A stretch of DNA of 64,000 bases from Prevotella sp. ne3005 (GCF_900110085.1 NZ_FOCK01000006.1:239731-303730), one strand, 5' to 3'. Counted from the stretch's first letter, positions 40,884 through 49,916 are shown. Numbers and translations: made by a program. The notes: generated by a model not told the origin, from the letters alone.

Positions 40884-42326
40884 ATGAAAGATTTACAGAT
40901 GTACATCAACGGTCAGTTCTGCAACAGCAGCAATGGCCAGTGGATCAACGTGTTAAACCCCTCTACCGAGGAAGTGATCTCCCGCCAGCCCGAAGGCACC
41001 ATCGAGGACGTGAACCGTGCCCTCGATGCAGCCCGTGCAGCGCAGAAGGCCTGGGCCAAGACGCCAGCCATCGAGCGTGCAGGCTATCTGCTGAAGATAG
41101 CCGAGGGTATCAAGAAGCGCGAGAAGGAGTTCACGGAGATCATCATGCGCGAGCAGGGAAAGACCCGCAATTGGGCCTCTATCGAGGTGGGCGCTACCAT
41201 TGCCTATTTCGAGTATATGGCCACCTTTGCCCGTCATATCGAGGGTGAGATCATCCCCTCCGACCGTCCCAACGAGACCATCCTGCTCACCAAGAAGCCT
41301 ATTGGAGTGGTAGCAGGCATCCTGCCCTGGAACTTCCCCTTCTTCCTCATCGCCCGTAAGGCTGGTGCTGCGCTGATTGCTGGTTGTACCATCGTCATCA
41401 AGCCCTCACAGCTCACCCCCGAGAACTGTACCGAGTTTGCCAAGGTCGTGGCTGAGACAGGCCTGCCTGCAGGTGTCATCAACATCGTCACTGGTAAGGG
41501 TTCCGTCATCGGCAACGAGATGGCGGGCTCACCGAAGATTGATATCGTCAGCGTCACAGGTTCCGTAGGCGCAGGTGCCAGCATCATGGCCGCTGCCTCG
41601 AAGAACATCACGAAGGTAAGTCTCGAACTCGGTGGCAAGGCTCCTGCCATCGTCTGCAAGGATGCCGACCTCGAGCGCGCAGCCCAGTGGATTGTCGACA
41701 GCCGTATCGGCAACAATGGTCAGATCTGCAACAATGCCGAGCGTGTCTACGTCCAGAAGGAGGTCAAGGAAGCCTTCACGAAGATTCTCGTAGAGAAGAT
41801 GAAGGCCGTCAAGGTGGGCGATCCCTGTGCCGATGAGAGCGTCGACATGGGTCCGCTGGTAGAAGAGCGCGCCTTGGAGAGTGTTACCGAGAAGGTGGAG
41901 CGCGCCATCAAGCAGGGTGCCAAATTGCTCTGTGGTGGTCAGCGCGTAGGCACCAAGGGTTACTTCTATGCCGCTACCGTCCTCGACAACTGCACGCAGG
42001 AGATGGACATCATCCATGAGGAGACCTTTGGTCCTGTGATTCCTCTGGTAGAGTTCGACACCATCGACCAGGTCATCGCCTGGGCTAACGACTGCGAATA
42101 CGGTCTGGCTTCCAGCATCTTCACGAAGGATCTGAACATCGCCACCAAAGCCTGCCGCGAGCTGGAGTTTGGTGAGACCTACATCAACCGCGAGCACTTC
42201 GAGGCCATCCAGGGCTTCCATGCTGGTGTGAAGAAGAGTGGTATCGGCGGTGCTGATGGTAAGCATGGCGTCGAGGAATACCTCGTCACCCACGTCACCT
42301 ACCTCGACACCTACGAGGATATGTAA
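40884..42326 (+). CDS. aldA: Aldehyde dehydrogenase, lactaldehyde/glycolaldehyde type
   Basis: NAD-dependent oxidation of lactaldehyde to lactate is the likely role. The 480 residues follow E. coli AldA closely over the whole length, e.g. GILPWNFPFFLIARK near 152, SLELGGKAPAIV with the general-base Glu near 250, NNGQICNNAERVYVQK with the catalytic Cys near 285, HEETFGPV near 380, and GGADGKHGVEEYL near the end. Lactaldehyde comes from rhamnose and fucose breakdown, which fits rhaM in this window, though the two loci are 39 kb apart. ATG 40884 follows an AC-rich leader. Confidence 0.88.
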   Translation: MKDLQMYINGQFCNSSNGQWINVLNPSTEEVISRQPEGTIEDVNRALDAARAAQKAWAKTPAIERAGYLLKIAEGIKKREKEFTEIIMREQGKTRNWASIEVGATIAYFEYMATFARHIEGEIIPSDRPNETILLTKKPIGVVAGILPWNFPFFLIARKAGAALIAGCTIVIKPSQLTPENCTEFAKVVAETGLPAGVINIVTGKGSVIGNEMAGSPKIDIVSVTGSVGAGASIMAAASKNITKVSLELGGKAPAIVCKDADLERAAQWIVDSRIGNNGQICNNAERVYVQKEVKEAFTKILVEKMKAVKVGDPCADESVDMGPLVEERALESVTEKVERAIKQGAKLLCGGQRVGTKGYFYAATVLDNCTQEMDIIHEETFGPVIPLVEFDTIDQVIAWANDCEYGLASSIFTKDLNIATKACRELEFGETYINREHFEAIQGFHAGVKKSGIGGADGKHGVEEYLVTHVTYLDTYEDM

Positions 42327-42341
42327 ACGAAATGCCGGCGG

Positions 42342-44150
42342 CTAAGCGCCGCTGGGAATGGAGATGATGAAACGGGCACCCTCGGTATAAGACGTATCGA
42401 GGGTGACGTCTCCTCCAAGGGAGTTTATCAGCCTGCGGCTAATGGGAAGCCCTAAGCCCACACCGACCTTGAAGTCGTCGCCCTTCTGGAAGACCTCGAA
42501 GATTCGCTCCTGATCTTCCTTCTTGATGCCACAGCCAGTATCGGTCACGATAAAGAGCACATGGCCGTCCTTACACTCGCAACGCAGTTCCACATAGCCC
42601 TGCTTTGTGAATTTCACGGCATTGTCGACCAGATGTTTCAAGGCGTTCTTCAGACGGTAGGAATTGGTGCGGATCTTGAAGTCGTCTGCCAGTTCCGTTT
42701 CGAAACGCAGTTCCGTATCCGTATTCTGCCTGCCCTCAACCTCTTTGACAACCGCCCTGCCAATGATGTTGACCCACACATCAGTCTTATCACATTCCTT
42801 AACGAGATACTCACTCTCTGTCTTCGACAGTTCCAGCAGGTCGTTGATGATGTTGGCAATCTGGTCCACATTGTTCGAGATACGCGCCTGCATGTCACGT
42901 TTCTCTGAGTCAGAGAGATAATAGTCTGACGAACAAATCACCTGGGCGAATCCTGCCACAGCATTCAAAGGCGTTCGGATCTCGTGACTCATGCTCTTGA
43001 TGAAGACAGACTTCATGCGGTCGGACTCCTCAGCACGAGCAAGCGCTGTTTTCAGCTCCTCGTTTTGTGCCCATATCTTTTTCACCAGCCTACGACGCCC
43101 CATGACATAGACAAACAGGAAGACGACCGTCAGGCCTATCAGCCAGTTGGTCTGCTGTTTCACCTTGCTCTTGCTGGCCTTTGCCTCCTCACGCGAGCGT
43201 ATCAGGCTGGTTTCTGCTGCCATCTGATTGAAATTGACATCCTGAATGGCACTATAGACAGAGTCCAATTCTATATAGCGCTTCTTCATCACCTCGAAAC
43301 CACGTTCTACATTACCCTGCAAGGCATAGACACGGGCAACGGCCAGCAGGCTGTCGACAGCCAGATTGCCATCGCTGATCTTGCTGATGGCAGCATCATA
43401 GCGCTTGTCGAACGCGAGACTGGCCACCTCCAGGATATTATCATACCGATGGTTGAAATCGGCTTTCCCCATATTCCTCAGTTCCAGATAGGCCAGATAG
43501 GCCTGTGAGAACTCCTGCTGCTTGCCCATAATGAAATAGATGTATGCCTTCATGGCCAGCGACACGGAGAGATAGTCAGTATTGTCAGCCCGTTTGGAGG
43601 TCGTGATGGATTTTTCAACCCACTGGAGGGCTTTCTGCGGTTCCTTCAGACACAGCATCTCGGCCAGTCTCAGATAGACGCGCATCGTGAACTTCACATC
43701 GGCATCTCCCACCTCCTGCAGAGCCTGCATGAAGTATTTCTCGCCTCGCGTCATGTCATGGCTACTGCTGTAGATATCGCCGTAAAGTCCCGTAGCCAGA
43801 TAGTAGTATTCAGTCGCCTTGTCGTTTCTTACCTCCTTGTCGAGAGCCTCAGCAAACTGGATGGCGCGAAACACCTGATTATGCCTGAGCGCAAAGAACC
43901 CCTTGTTGCTCAGAAGTTTGTAATACAGCATCATATAGCCCTTCTCTTTCAGGTCGCGGCCATATTTTTCAGTATAGTCATAGAACTCGGCAGGCGAACC
44001 CTTCATCAGGAGATAACGAAACTTGTCGTACTGTTCCATGTCCTTACCAGTCAGGTCGGCCACGGTCTTTTCAGCGTAAGCCACGAAACTTAACGCAAAA
44101 AAGGCCACGATCAACAACATTCGGAAGGGTAAGGTCAATATCTTATTCAT
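42342..44150 (-). CDS. TPR-containing membrane sensor histidine kinase
   Basis: Membrane-bound two-component sensor. Signal peptide to about residue 27, a periplasmic region of TPR-like helices (about 30-320), a coiled segment, one transmembrane helix (NWLIGLTVVFLFVYVMGRRR, near 340), then HisKA with phospho-acceptor His in FIKSMSHEIRTPLNAVAGFAQ and HATPase (N-box NALKHLVDNAVKFTKQG, G1 VTDTGCGIKKED, G2 VGVGLGLPISRRLINSLGG). No receiver domain. The ATG at 44148-44150 is used; a TTG upstream adds four residues before the signal peptide. No response regulator gene is adjacent, so the partner is unknown. Confidence 0.92.
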   Translation of the reverse strand: MNKILTLPFRMLLIVAFFALSFVAYAEKTVADLTGKDMEQYDKFRYLLMKGSPAEFYDYTEKYGRDLKEKGYMMLYYKLLSNKGFFALRHNQVFRAIQFAEALDKEVRNDKATEYYYLATGLYGDIYSSSHDMTRGEKYFMQALQEVGDADVKFTMRVYLRLAEMLCLKEPQKALQWVEKSITTSKRADNTDYLSVSLAMKAYIYFIMGKQQEFSQAYLAYLELRNMGKADFNHRYDNILEVASLAFDKRYDAAISKISDGNLAVDSLLAVARVYALQGNVERGFEVMKKRYIELDSVYSAIQDVNFNQMAAETSLIRSREEAKASKSKVKQQTNWLIGLTVVFLFVYVMGRRRLVKKIWAQNEELKTALARAEESDRMKSVFIKSMSHEIRTPLNAVAGFAQVICSSDYYLSDSEKRDMQARISNNVDQIANIINDLLELSKTESEYLVKECDKTDVWVNIIGRAVVKEVEGRQNTDTELRFETELADDFKIRTNSYRLKNALKHLVDNAVKFTKQGYVELRCECKDGHVLFIVTDTGCGIKKEDQERIFEVFQKGDDFKVGVGLGLPISRRLINSLGGDVTLDTSYTEGARFIISIPSGA

Positions 44151-44225
44151 AATTAGTGGCAAATTTATATATTAATTGGAGATTTTACAAGAAATCAGCA
44201 ACAGAATTAACACTAATTATGAATA

Positions 44226-44247
44226 AAGGGTGCCAATCGGCACCCTT
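44226..44247 (-). terminator. Terminator-like hairpin at the end of the DUF2490 gene
   Basis: Stem AAGGGTGCC/GGCACCCTT with a 4-nt loop, overlapping the DUF2490 stop codon; a weak T-rich tail follows on the minus strand. Confidence 0.5.
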
Positions 44248-45061
44248 AGAACTTGAACTGATAACCTAAGCCTATCAAGTGGATATTAGGCTCGTTGTCG
44301 TCATCGTCGTTGCGCACGCTCTGATAGCGATAGAAGGCGCCAATGGCGTGCTGCTTGGAGAGTTTCCAGTCGATGCCAGCCGTATAGCGCGTCTTCTGCA
44401 GACTCCAGGCATTAAAGAACTCCACGTTGGCATAAGGTGTCACAGCCCAGCCCTTCTTGTCGAACTCCACCTGCAGTCGACTGCGGAGCACGTTCTTACC
44501 CTTGCCCGCATACGTATGTTCCTTGCCGTCGTAGGCCTGATTCAGATAACTCCAGCGCTTGTCGACGGTATACTCCGGACGGTAGGTGTACTGCCAGCGC
44601 TCACGGAGTGAGAACTTCCAGTTGCCCCACTTCTGACTCGCCGTCAGCGAGACGTTGAAACGATGGCGCGTAGCCCAGTACTGGGCGCACTTCTTGGGAT
44701 CACCCACCTCTGCATCACCATCGATGACATCGTCGTCGGTAGCCTCGTAATACGAGGTCTTCTCATTGTTGTCGTAGAGCAGCGTATAGCCAGCCGAAGC
44801 CTTCAACCACTTGGCCACCTTATAGTCTACGCCGAGTCCTATGCTCCAACGGTCGTTGGTCTTGGCATTGTTACGACTACGGTATTCGCCCTCAAGACTG
44901 AGGCTCCACTCCTTCGAGAGTTTCTTCTGCGCCTCGAGCGAGAAGTCCAGACCGAAATCATCCTTTTGCGCTGCTGCTGTTAAAGGTAAAAGGGTAAAAA
45001 GGAAGAAAGGCAAAAACCTTTTCCCCATTACCATTACCTTATTCCATATATAATCCATCAT
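44246..45061 (-). CDS. DUF2490 outer-membrane beta-barrel protein
   Basis: Predicted outer-membrane barrel of unknown cargo. A signal peptide ends at LPLTAAAQ, followed by alternating beta strands (LDFSLEAQKKLSKEWSLSLE, WSIGLGVDYKVAKWLKASAGY) and a C-terminal aromatic strand HLIGLGYQFKF. Family match: DUF2490, about 220-270 residues. The ATG at 45061 is given; ATG 45034 or 45028 would yield a more usual signal peptide length. It follows the DUF4956 and VTC genes on the same strand, a set found together in other Bacteroidota. Confidence 0.8.
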   Translation of the reverse strand: MMDYIWNKVMVMGKRFLPFFLFTLLPLTAAAQKDDFGLDFSLEAQKKLSKEWSLSLEGEYRSRNNAKTNDRWSIGLGVDYKVAKWLKASAGYTLLYDNNEKTSYYEATDDDVIDGDAEVGDPKKCAQYWATRHRFNVSLTASQKWGNWKFSLRERWQYTYRPEYTVDKRWSYLNQAYDGKEHTYAGKGKNVLRSRLQVEFDKKGWAVTPYANVEFFNAWSLQKTRYTAGIDWKLSKQHAIGAFYRYQSVRNDDDDNEPNIHLIGLGYQFKF

Positions 45062-45098
45062 CCTTTACTTTTTTACCTTTTCACCTTTTTACCTTTCA

Positions 45099-45752
45099 TC
45101 AAAACTCTTTCAGTTGATCCTTTGAAAACTTGGGAATCTCGTCTACACTATTCGACGTTCCCTCATAGCTCACGCGCAGCATCGCCATATCGCGCAGGAA
45201 GTCGATGGAGCCAATCTCCACATTCTTCACCTTCACACCCAGACGCTTCTCGAGGTCGGCAATCAGCTCTGGCCTGCGCTCAGGGGTGATCAGCTCGATA
45301 CGGTCGTACTGGATCAGTTTCGAGGGGCGCGACTTCAGATGCATCTCACAGAGCCATACGGCAATCACCATGATCACGTTCGTGAGCAGCACCTCAAACA
45401 GGGGCACATTCACGGAGACGGCATTCACCAGCGAGAGGGCGATGATCACGAAGAGATAGGTCATCTCGCGCACAGGCATCGTGTCCGTACGATAACGCAT
45501 GATCGAGAAGATACCAAACAGTCCGATACCCACACCCATCGAGGTCTTACCCTTCATATCCTCGAGCACGAAGATCATGAAGAACACGATGAAGAAGATG
45601 GCCATCGCGATGAGCATGAACGTGAAGTAGAAATCACGTCGCTGACTCTTCTTGAAATACAACCTGTCGATGATGAGCCATGTGAACACAATGTTGATCA
45701 GCAGTCTGACAAACATCATCGCAAAATCATTCGATAATTCAAAAAACTCCAT
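45099..45752 (-). CDS. DUF4956 membrane protein
   Basis: Inner-membrane protein, function not established. Three or four helices fill residues 10-140 (MFVRLLINIVFTWLIIDRLYF, FTFMLIAMAIFFIVFFMIFVL, TNVIMVIAVWLCEM) with the motif GIGLFGIFSIMRYRTDTMPVREMTYLF between them. A soluble tail of 75 residues follows. The family usually sits beside VTC-domain polymerase genes, as here, and may partner them. 217 residues. Confidence 0.87.
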   Translation of the reverse strand: MEFFELSNDFAMMFVRLLINIVFTWLIIDRLYFKKSQRRDFYFTFMLIAMAIFFIVFFMIFVLEDMKGKTSMGVGIGLFGIFSIMRYRTDTMPVREMTYLFVIIALSLVNAVSVNVPLFEVLLTNVIMVIAVWLCEMHLKSRPSKLIQYDRIELITPERRPELIADLEKRLGVKVKNVEIGSIDFLRDMAMLRVSYEGTSNSVDEIPKFSKDQLKEF

Positions 45753-45791
45753 ATTCTATTACCTTTTTACTTTTTTACCTTTTTACCTTTT

Positions 45792-46559
45792 TTACTTTCT
45801 CATCATTTTCTCCACACTGTGCAGCCTCGGCTTGATGCGATTGCGTCGCAGGGCCTCGTTGGTCAAAGCCGATCCTATGCAATACTTCGAAAAACCGTGA
45901 GGGAAGATCCTCAGTTCCGAGAGCATCGGCAATACGGGCGAAGGCTGCAGACCGTCGCGTTTCAGTTCTATCACCACGAGGTTGTCCATCTCTCGCGACA
46001 GCCCCGTAGCGATATTGTGGAATCGCAGGTTGGTGTCGATGGTCAGACGCTCGGTCTTGGCCTTGTTCACCAGCGTGATACGGTCGAAGCGGTTCTCCAC
46101 CTGACTTACAAGCGCCTGTTGGTCGTACTTCAGATAGGTCTGCAGGAAGTCGGTGAACATGGAAGAATGAACATTGAAAATAGAAATATTCTCCGGGTTG
46201 AAGCCCTGTGCCTCGATGCGTTTCTTCTTCGTGCGCCCGTGGTTGTTCTTCGTCTTCACCTCGAGGAAATTCAGCCCAGCGTTCAGGTAAGAGCGCACCC
46301 TCACCTTCTGACGGGCCAGATGGCCTGCCTCATGGCGATTATACATCTTACAATCCTCTGTGTCGAAATAGAGCGTATAATAAGGTGAAATCCGCAGTCC
46401 GCCTTGCTCCTGCACGAAATACTGATCCTTGGCCAGACTCAGCAGCCTCCGCAGCATCGGCACCGTCGTCACAAACTTGGTGTCGATTCTGTTCATCAGT
46501 CGGATGGCTTTCATCTCATCCAGCGTAATGGGGTCAAATTGATTCAGTATATCCGTCAT
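45792..46559 (-). CDS. VTC-domain polyphosphate polymerase-like protein
   Basis: Member of the triphosphate-tunnel fold, related to the VTC4 polyphosphate polymerase. Tunnel-lining basic and acidic strands are visible: NRIDTKFVTTV near 22-32, YYTLYFDTEDCKMYNRH near 60-76, KVRVRSYLN, FLEVKTKNNHGRTKKKRIE near 97-115 and NLVVIELKRDG near 212. No SPX domain. 255 residues. The ATG at 46557-46559 is set by the TACCTTTG promoter box at 46577-46584, inside which longer starts would lie. Operon: VTC-DUF4956-DUF2490. Confidence 0.87.
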   Translation of the reverse strand: MTDILNQFDPITLDEMKAIRLMNRIDTKFVTTVPMLRRLLSLAKDQYFVQEQGGLRISPYYTLYFDTEDCKMYNRHEAGHLARQKVRVRSYLNAGLNFLEVKTKNNHGRTKKKRIEAQGFNPENISIFNVHSSMFTDFLQTYLKYDQQALVSQVENRFDRITLVNKAKTERLTIDTNLRFHNIATGLSREMDNLVVIELKRDGLQPSPVLPMLSELRIFPHGFSKYCIGSALTNEALRRNRIKPRLHSVEKMMRK

Positions 46560-46576
46560 TGTTTTGATTTTTGCGG

Positions 46577-46584
46577 CAAAGGTA
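46577..46584 (-). promoter_or_regulatory. Promoter -7 box of the VTC operon
   Basis: Minus strand TACCTTTG, 17 nt before the chosen ATG. Confidence 0.65.
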
Positions 46585-46668
46585 GTATCTTTCCTGATGG
46601 CAGCCAAATTCTTTCAGCGAACAGCCCTCTTCATTCAGTCAAACCCTTCAATCTTCAATTTTCAATCT

Positions 46669-47421
46669 TCAATCTTCAATAATCAGCTCCACTGGACAGT
46701 GGTCACTGCCCATGATCTCCGTATGGATCTTCGAATCCACCACGCGCTCCTGCAGTCGATTGCTCACCACGAAATAGTCGATGCGCCACCCTGCGTTCTT
46801 CTGGCGCGCCTGGAAACGGTAGCTCCACCACGAATACGTCACCTGTTCAGGATACTTCCATCGGAACGTATCCGTAAAGCCACAGGCCAGCAGGTCGCTG
46901 AACTTCTCGCGCTCCTCGTCGGTAAAGCCGGCATTCATGCGGTTGCTCTTGGGGTTCTTCAGGTCGATCTCCTCGTGGGCCACGTTCAGGTCGCCACAGA
47001 GGATCACGGGTTTCTTGGCGTCGAGGCGCTTCAGGTAACTGCGGAAGTCATCCTCCCACGACATGCGATACTCCAGGCGCTTCAGTCCGTCCTGCGAGTT
47101 AGGCGTATAACAGCAGACAAGGAAAAAATCCTCCATCTCGAGCGTCACCACGCGCCCCTCATGGTCGTGCACATCGATGCCGATGCCATACGCCACGCTC
47201 AGGGGTTGGTGCTTCGTGAAGATGGCCGTACCCGAGTAGCCTTTCTTCTCGGCATAGTTCCAGTAGCTCTGATAGCCCTCAAACTGCAGGTCAAGCTGTC
47301 CGGCCTGCATCTTCGTCTCCTGCAAGCAGAAGAAGTCGGCATCCAGTTCACGGAAGATGTCACTAAACCCCTTGCCTTCACAAGCCCTCAGGCCATTCAC
47401 GTTCCAACTCACAAATTTCAT
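46669..47421 (-). CDS. xth: Exodeoxyribonuclease III
   Basis: AP endonuclease/3-prime exonuclease of base-excision repair. The 250 residues show the EEP-fold motifs: SWNVNGLRA at 4-12, LQETKMQ with the metal-binding Glu near 34, VCCYTPNSQDG, LCGDLNVAHEEIDL near 141, WSYRF and the terminal GSDHCPVELII with the catalytic His. Downstream are short tandem TTCAAT-type repeats (46647-46681) before the VTC gene. Confidence 0.95.
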   Translation of the reverse strand: MKFVSWNVNGLRACEGKGFSDIFRELDADFFCLQETKMQAGQLDLQFEGYQSYWNYAEKKGYSGTAIFTKHQPLSVAYGIGIDVHDHEGRVVTLEMEDFFLVCCYTPNSQDGLKRLEYRMSWEDDFRSYLKRLDAKKPVILCGDLNVAHEEIDLKNPKSNRMNAGFTDEEREKFSDLLACGFTDTFRWKYPEQVTYSWWSYRFQARQKNAGWRIDYFVVSNRLQERVVDSKIHTEIMGSDHCPVELIIED

Positions 47422-47473
47422 ACGCTTTCCTCATATTTTGGGCGCAAAGTTACGAATTTATTTTTATTTTTTG

Positions 47474-47481
47474 TATCTTTG
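47474..47481 (+). promoter_or_regulatory. Promoter -7 box of the CE15 esterase gene
   Basis: TATCTTTG, 41 nt before the chosen ATG at 47523. Confidence 0.6.
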
Positions 47482-47522
47482 CAGCAGAAATGTATCATAA
47501 ACAAACAAAAACCATTATTATA

Positions 47523-48680
47523 ATGAACAGAAGCCACTTATTATCGCTACTCCTTCTCGGCTGTTCGCTTTCAGCCTCAGCCCAGTTGTCGAAACCTCAG
47601 ACCGACCTGCCCAATCCCCTGCTGATGAACGACGGCCTGACGCTGGTCTCCGACCTCAGCCAATGGACGGTGCGCCGCCAGGAGATCAGCCAGATGATCC
47701 AGCAATACGGCATAGGCCAGAAGCCCGAGGTGGCCCCCGAGGCCGTCAAAGCCCGCATGAAGGGCGACACCCTCATCGTCGACGTCACCGTCCATGGCGA
47801 GTCGCTCACCCTGAAGTCATGCCTCCACTACCCTACCGTTGGTCAGCCTCCCTATGCCCTCATGATCGGCACCAGCCGCCTCTCACTGCCCAAGGCCCTC
47901 TTCGAGAATCGCCCCATCGCCGTGATGAACTTCCACGAAGACCAGGTCAACGACTACTCTCAGTGGCGCCCTCACCACGAGCGTGGCGAGCACCCCTTCG
48001 ACCGTCTTTATCCAGAGCTCAAAGCCAATGGTGCCTATAGCGAGTGGGCATGGGGCATGAGCCGCCTCATCGACGGACTGGAGCAGCTGGGCCCCGAACA
48101 GACGAAGATCGACGTCAAGCGCATCGGCGTCTCTGGCTGTTCCTATGCTGGTAAGATGGCCCTCTTCTGTGGAGCCTTCGACGAGCGCATAGCCCTCACC
48201 ATCGCCCAGGAGCCGGGCGGAGGCGGTGCGGCCTCGTGGCGATACAACTGTCATGTCGACAGCGTGGAGAATCTCGACCGCACCGACTACCACTGGTTCC
48301 TCGAGTCACAGCTTGAGCAGTTTCATGGCGACAGCGTCTACCTCATGCCCTACGACCACCACGAGCTCGTCTCCATGGTCTGCCCCCGTGCCCTGCTGAT
48401 GCTGGGCAACACCGACTATCGCTGGCTGGCCGACGAGGCTGCCTACGTCTCGATGAACGCAGCCCGTAAGGTATGGCAGCAGCTGGGCATCGCCGACCGC
48501 ATCGGCTACTCCATCAACGGTGGCCACATGCACTGCATGCTCCCCGAGAGCCAGTATCCCGAGGTCGAGGCCTTCATCGACAAGTTCCTGCTCAACAAAA
48601 AGGATGTCGACACCAGCAACATCCTCTTTGCCCCCGAATCCTTCCAGCAGATCCCCCTCTCCGACTGGATCAAATACTGA
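47523..48680 (+). CDS. CE15-type 4-O-methyl-glucuronoyl esterase
   Basis: Secreted alpha/beta hydrolase that cleaves ester links between glucuronoxylan and lignin. The 385 residues have a signal peptide (SHLLSLLLLGCSLSASAQ), the nucleophile motif GCSYAGK with Ser207, an acidic residue Glu230 in QEPGGGGAASWR, and the His in INGGHMHC near 346, matching CE15 layout (GCSxxGK). The cysteine in LLLLGCSLS might instead be a lipobox. The ATG at 47523 is preferred to one at 47490, which would put eleven extra polar residues before the signal peptide. Confidence 0.85.
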   Translation: MNRSHLLSLLLLGCSLSASAQLSKPQTDLPNPLLMNDGLTLVSDLSQWTVRRQEISQMIQQYGIGQKPEVAPEAVKARMKGDTLIVDVTVHGESLTLKSCLHYPTVGQPPYALMIGTSRLSLPKALFENRPIAVMNFHEDQVNDYSQWRPHHERGEHPFDRLYPELKANGAYSEWAWGMSRLIDGLEQLGPEQTKIDVKRIGVSGCSYAGKMALFCGAFDERIALTIAQEPGGGGAASWRYNCHVDSVENLDRTDYHWFLESQLEQFHGDSVYLMPYDHHELVSMVCPRALLMLGNTDYRWLADEAAYVSMNAARKVWQQLGIADRIGYSINGGHMHCMLPESQYPEVEAFIDKFLLNKKDVDTSNILFAPESFQQIPLSDWIKY

Positions 48681-48714
48681 CCAGTACCCCTCCTGTCATC
48701 CCGAGTGCCCCTCT

Positions 48715-48787
48715 CCTGTCATCTCGACTAAGCGTTAGCGCATGGAGAGATTTCAAGAGATGTCTCGACTCCGCTCGGCATGACAGG
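48715..48787. repeat. Palindromic intergenic repeat of the TGTCAT...ATGACA type
   Basis: CCTGTCAT at the left and ATGACAGG at the right enclose TCTCGACTAAGCG and AGATGTCTCGACTCCG. Repeats beginning TGTCATCTCGA and ending ATGACA are scattered between genes in many Bacteroidota genomes. A partial copy (CCTGTCATCCCGAGTG) lies just before it, from 48692. Confidence 0.65.
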
Positions 48788-48809
48788 AAAGGGAGAATTG
48801 TGTGTCTCC

Positions 48810-49045
48810 ACGCGGTTACGCGGTTACACGGTTTCATTTTGGATTTCGTAGTTTGGCGTTTGGGTGCGAAAAGGGTCTTATAAATTTATTATATATTATA
48901 ATATATAATAAATTAAATATAATATATATATATAAATAATATAGATTTTTTGAAGCTCCCCTTTCCCCTCTTCTCGGAGCTGAGTACAAGACAGAGGGGG
49001 AAATTGGAAAAAACAAAATGAAACCGCGTAACCGCGTAACCGCGT
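48810..49045. repeat. 236-bp inverted-repeat element with GCGGTTAC ends
   Basis: ACGCGGTTACGCGGTTAC-type ends: 48810-48841 and 49014-49045 are inverted repeats, 31 of 32 bp identical. Each end holds tandem 8-mers CGCGGTTA. The centre is extremely AT-rich and contains a 32-bp perfect palindrome at 48883-48914. No coding frame. With the flanking repeats it fills the 602-bp gap 48681-49282. Confidence 0.75.
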
Positions 49046-49147
49046 CCAGATATTGTACTTCCCTAGGTACCTTAATCCTTATCCCTGGCAGAAGTTGAAT
49101 GACAGTGTGATGGTTTCCTAAGGCTCGTTCAGACGTATTGAAACACT

Positions 49148-49233
49148 CATTCAGACTATCTCTATACCCTATAGGGGATTATCCGAACACGAGTAAGAGA
49201 CTATCCGGATAGCGCATAGAGACTATCTGAATG
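49148..49233. repeat. Palindromic cluster with repeated GACTATC
   Basis: CATTCAGA at 49148 mirrors TCTGAATG at 49226-49233. Within lie CCCTATAGGG and CTATCCGGATAG, both palindromic, and three GACTATC copies. Function unknown; no coding frame. Confidence 0.4.
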
Positions 49234-49282
49234 ACCGACGGTTGACCCCACCCTTCTCCTCTACCTATAAATTTTTGATGTT

Positions 49283-49879
49283 TTAATGTTTCACACTTTT
49301 CTTTTTATAGACACCAAGTTCCACCTTATACATTCCGACGACATCAGCGGTCTCAATGTTTGACGGGCTAACTTCCTTCACCTTAACAGGAGCTTCAACA
49401 CTCACCCATTTGAAGATGGACACAGGCTTTTTACGGTTTGACATGCCACCGTAGATCTTATCTTTGGTAAGTGGGATTCCTGCACCTTGAACATCCTTGA
49501 CAAGATGGTTGTAGAACTCGTCGGCCTCTTTTTTCGTATTGAAGAAGAAGTCATACCAGGTTCTATTGTCATACCAGTCATAGAAACAAATGCCTATAGT
49601 TTTACCGCGATATGTGAAATCGAAGGATTCGCCTGCATGTAGACCTGGATACCCATTGATGGTCTCGCATGTATTAAAAGTATCCATGACTTCCTGCCTG
49701 GCTATTTCTTTGGTAGGCATGTGGGCGTTGATGCACGTAAAGGGGAAATAGAGGAGGTCTTGGATGGTACGCTCCTTTACATCGATGTGCGTAGGAGTGG
49801 CAGGCGTCTTCTGAGCCTGCGCCATTGCCAGCATGAGTGGCATAAAAAGCAACAATGAAATCAGTTTGATTGTCTTCAT
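49283..49879 (-). CDS. Secreted protein of unknown function
   Basis: Not recognised. The 198 residues start with a clear signal peptide (IKLISLLLFMPLMLAMAQAQ), then a compact domain with GESFDFTYRGKTIGICFYDWYDNRTWYDFFF and TKKEADEFYNHLVKDVQGAG. One Cys near residue 49 and one near 71 could form a disulfide. TATCTTTG promoter at 49909-49916. It is monocistronic; the neighbour ribH ends with its own terminator. Confidence 0.6.
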   Translation of the reverse strand: MKTIKLISLLLFMPLMLAMAQAQKTPATPTHIDVKERTIQDLLYFPFTCINAHMPTKEIARQEVMDTFNTCETINGYPGLHAGESFDFTYRGKTIGICFYDWYDNRTWYDFFFNTKKEADEFYNHLVKDVQGAGIPLTKDKIYGGMSNRKKPVSIFKWVSVEAPVKVKEVSPSNIETADVVGMYKVELGVYKKKSVKH

Positions 49880-49908
49880 ATCTATTGTCAGTTAGAATAT
49901 TATAGGTG

Positions 49909-49916
49909 CAAAGATA
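49909..49916 (-). promoter_or_regulatory. Promoter -7 box of the secreted protein gene
   Basis: Minus strand TATCTTTG, 29 nt upstream of the ATG. Confidence 0.6.

Noticed and set aside
48810..49045. Insertion sequence
   Set aside because: Inverted ends are present but there is no transposase frame, so it is listed only as a repeat element.
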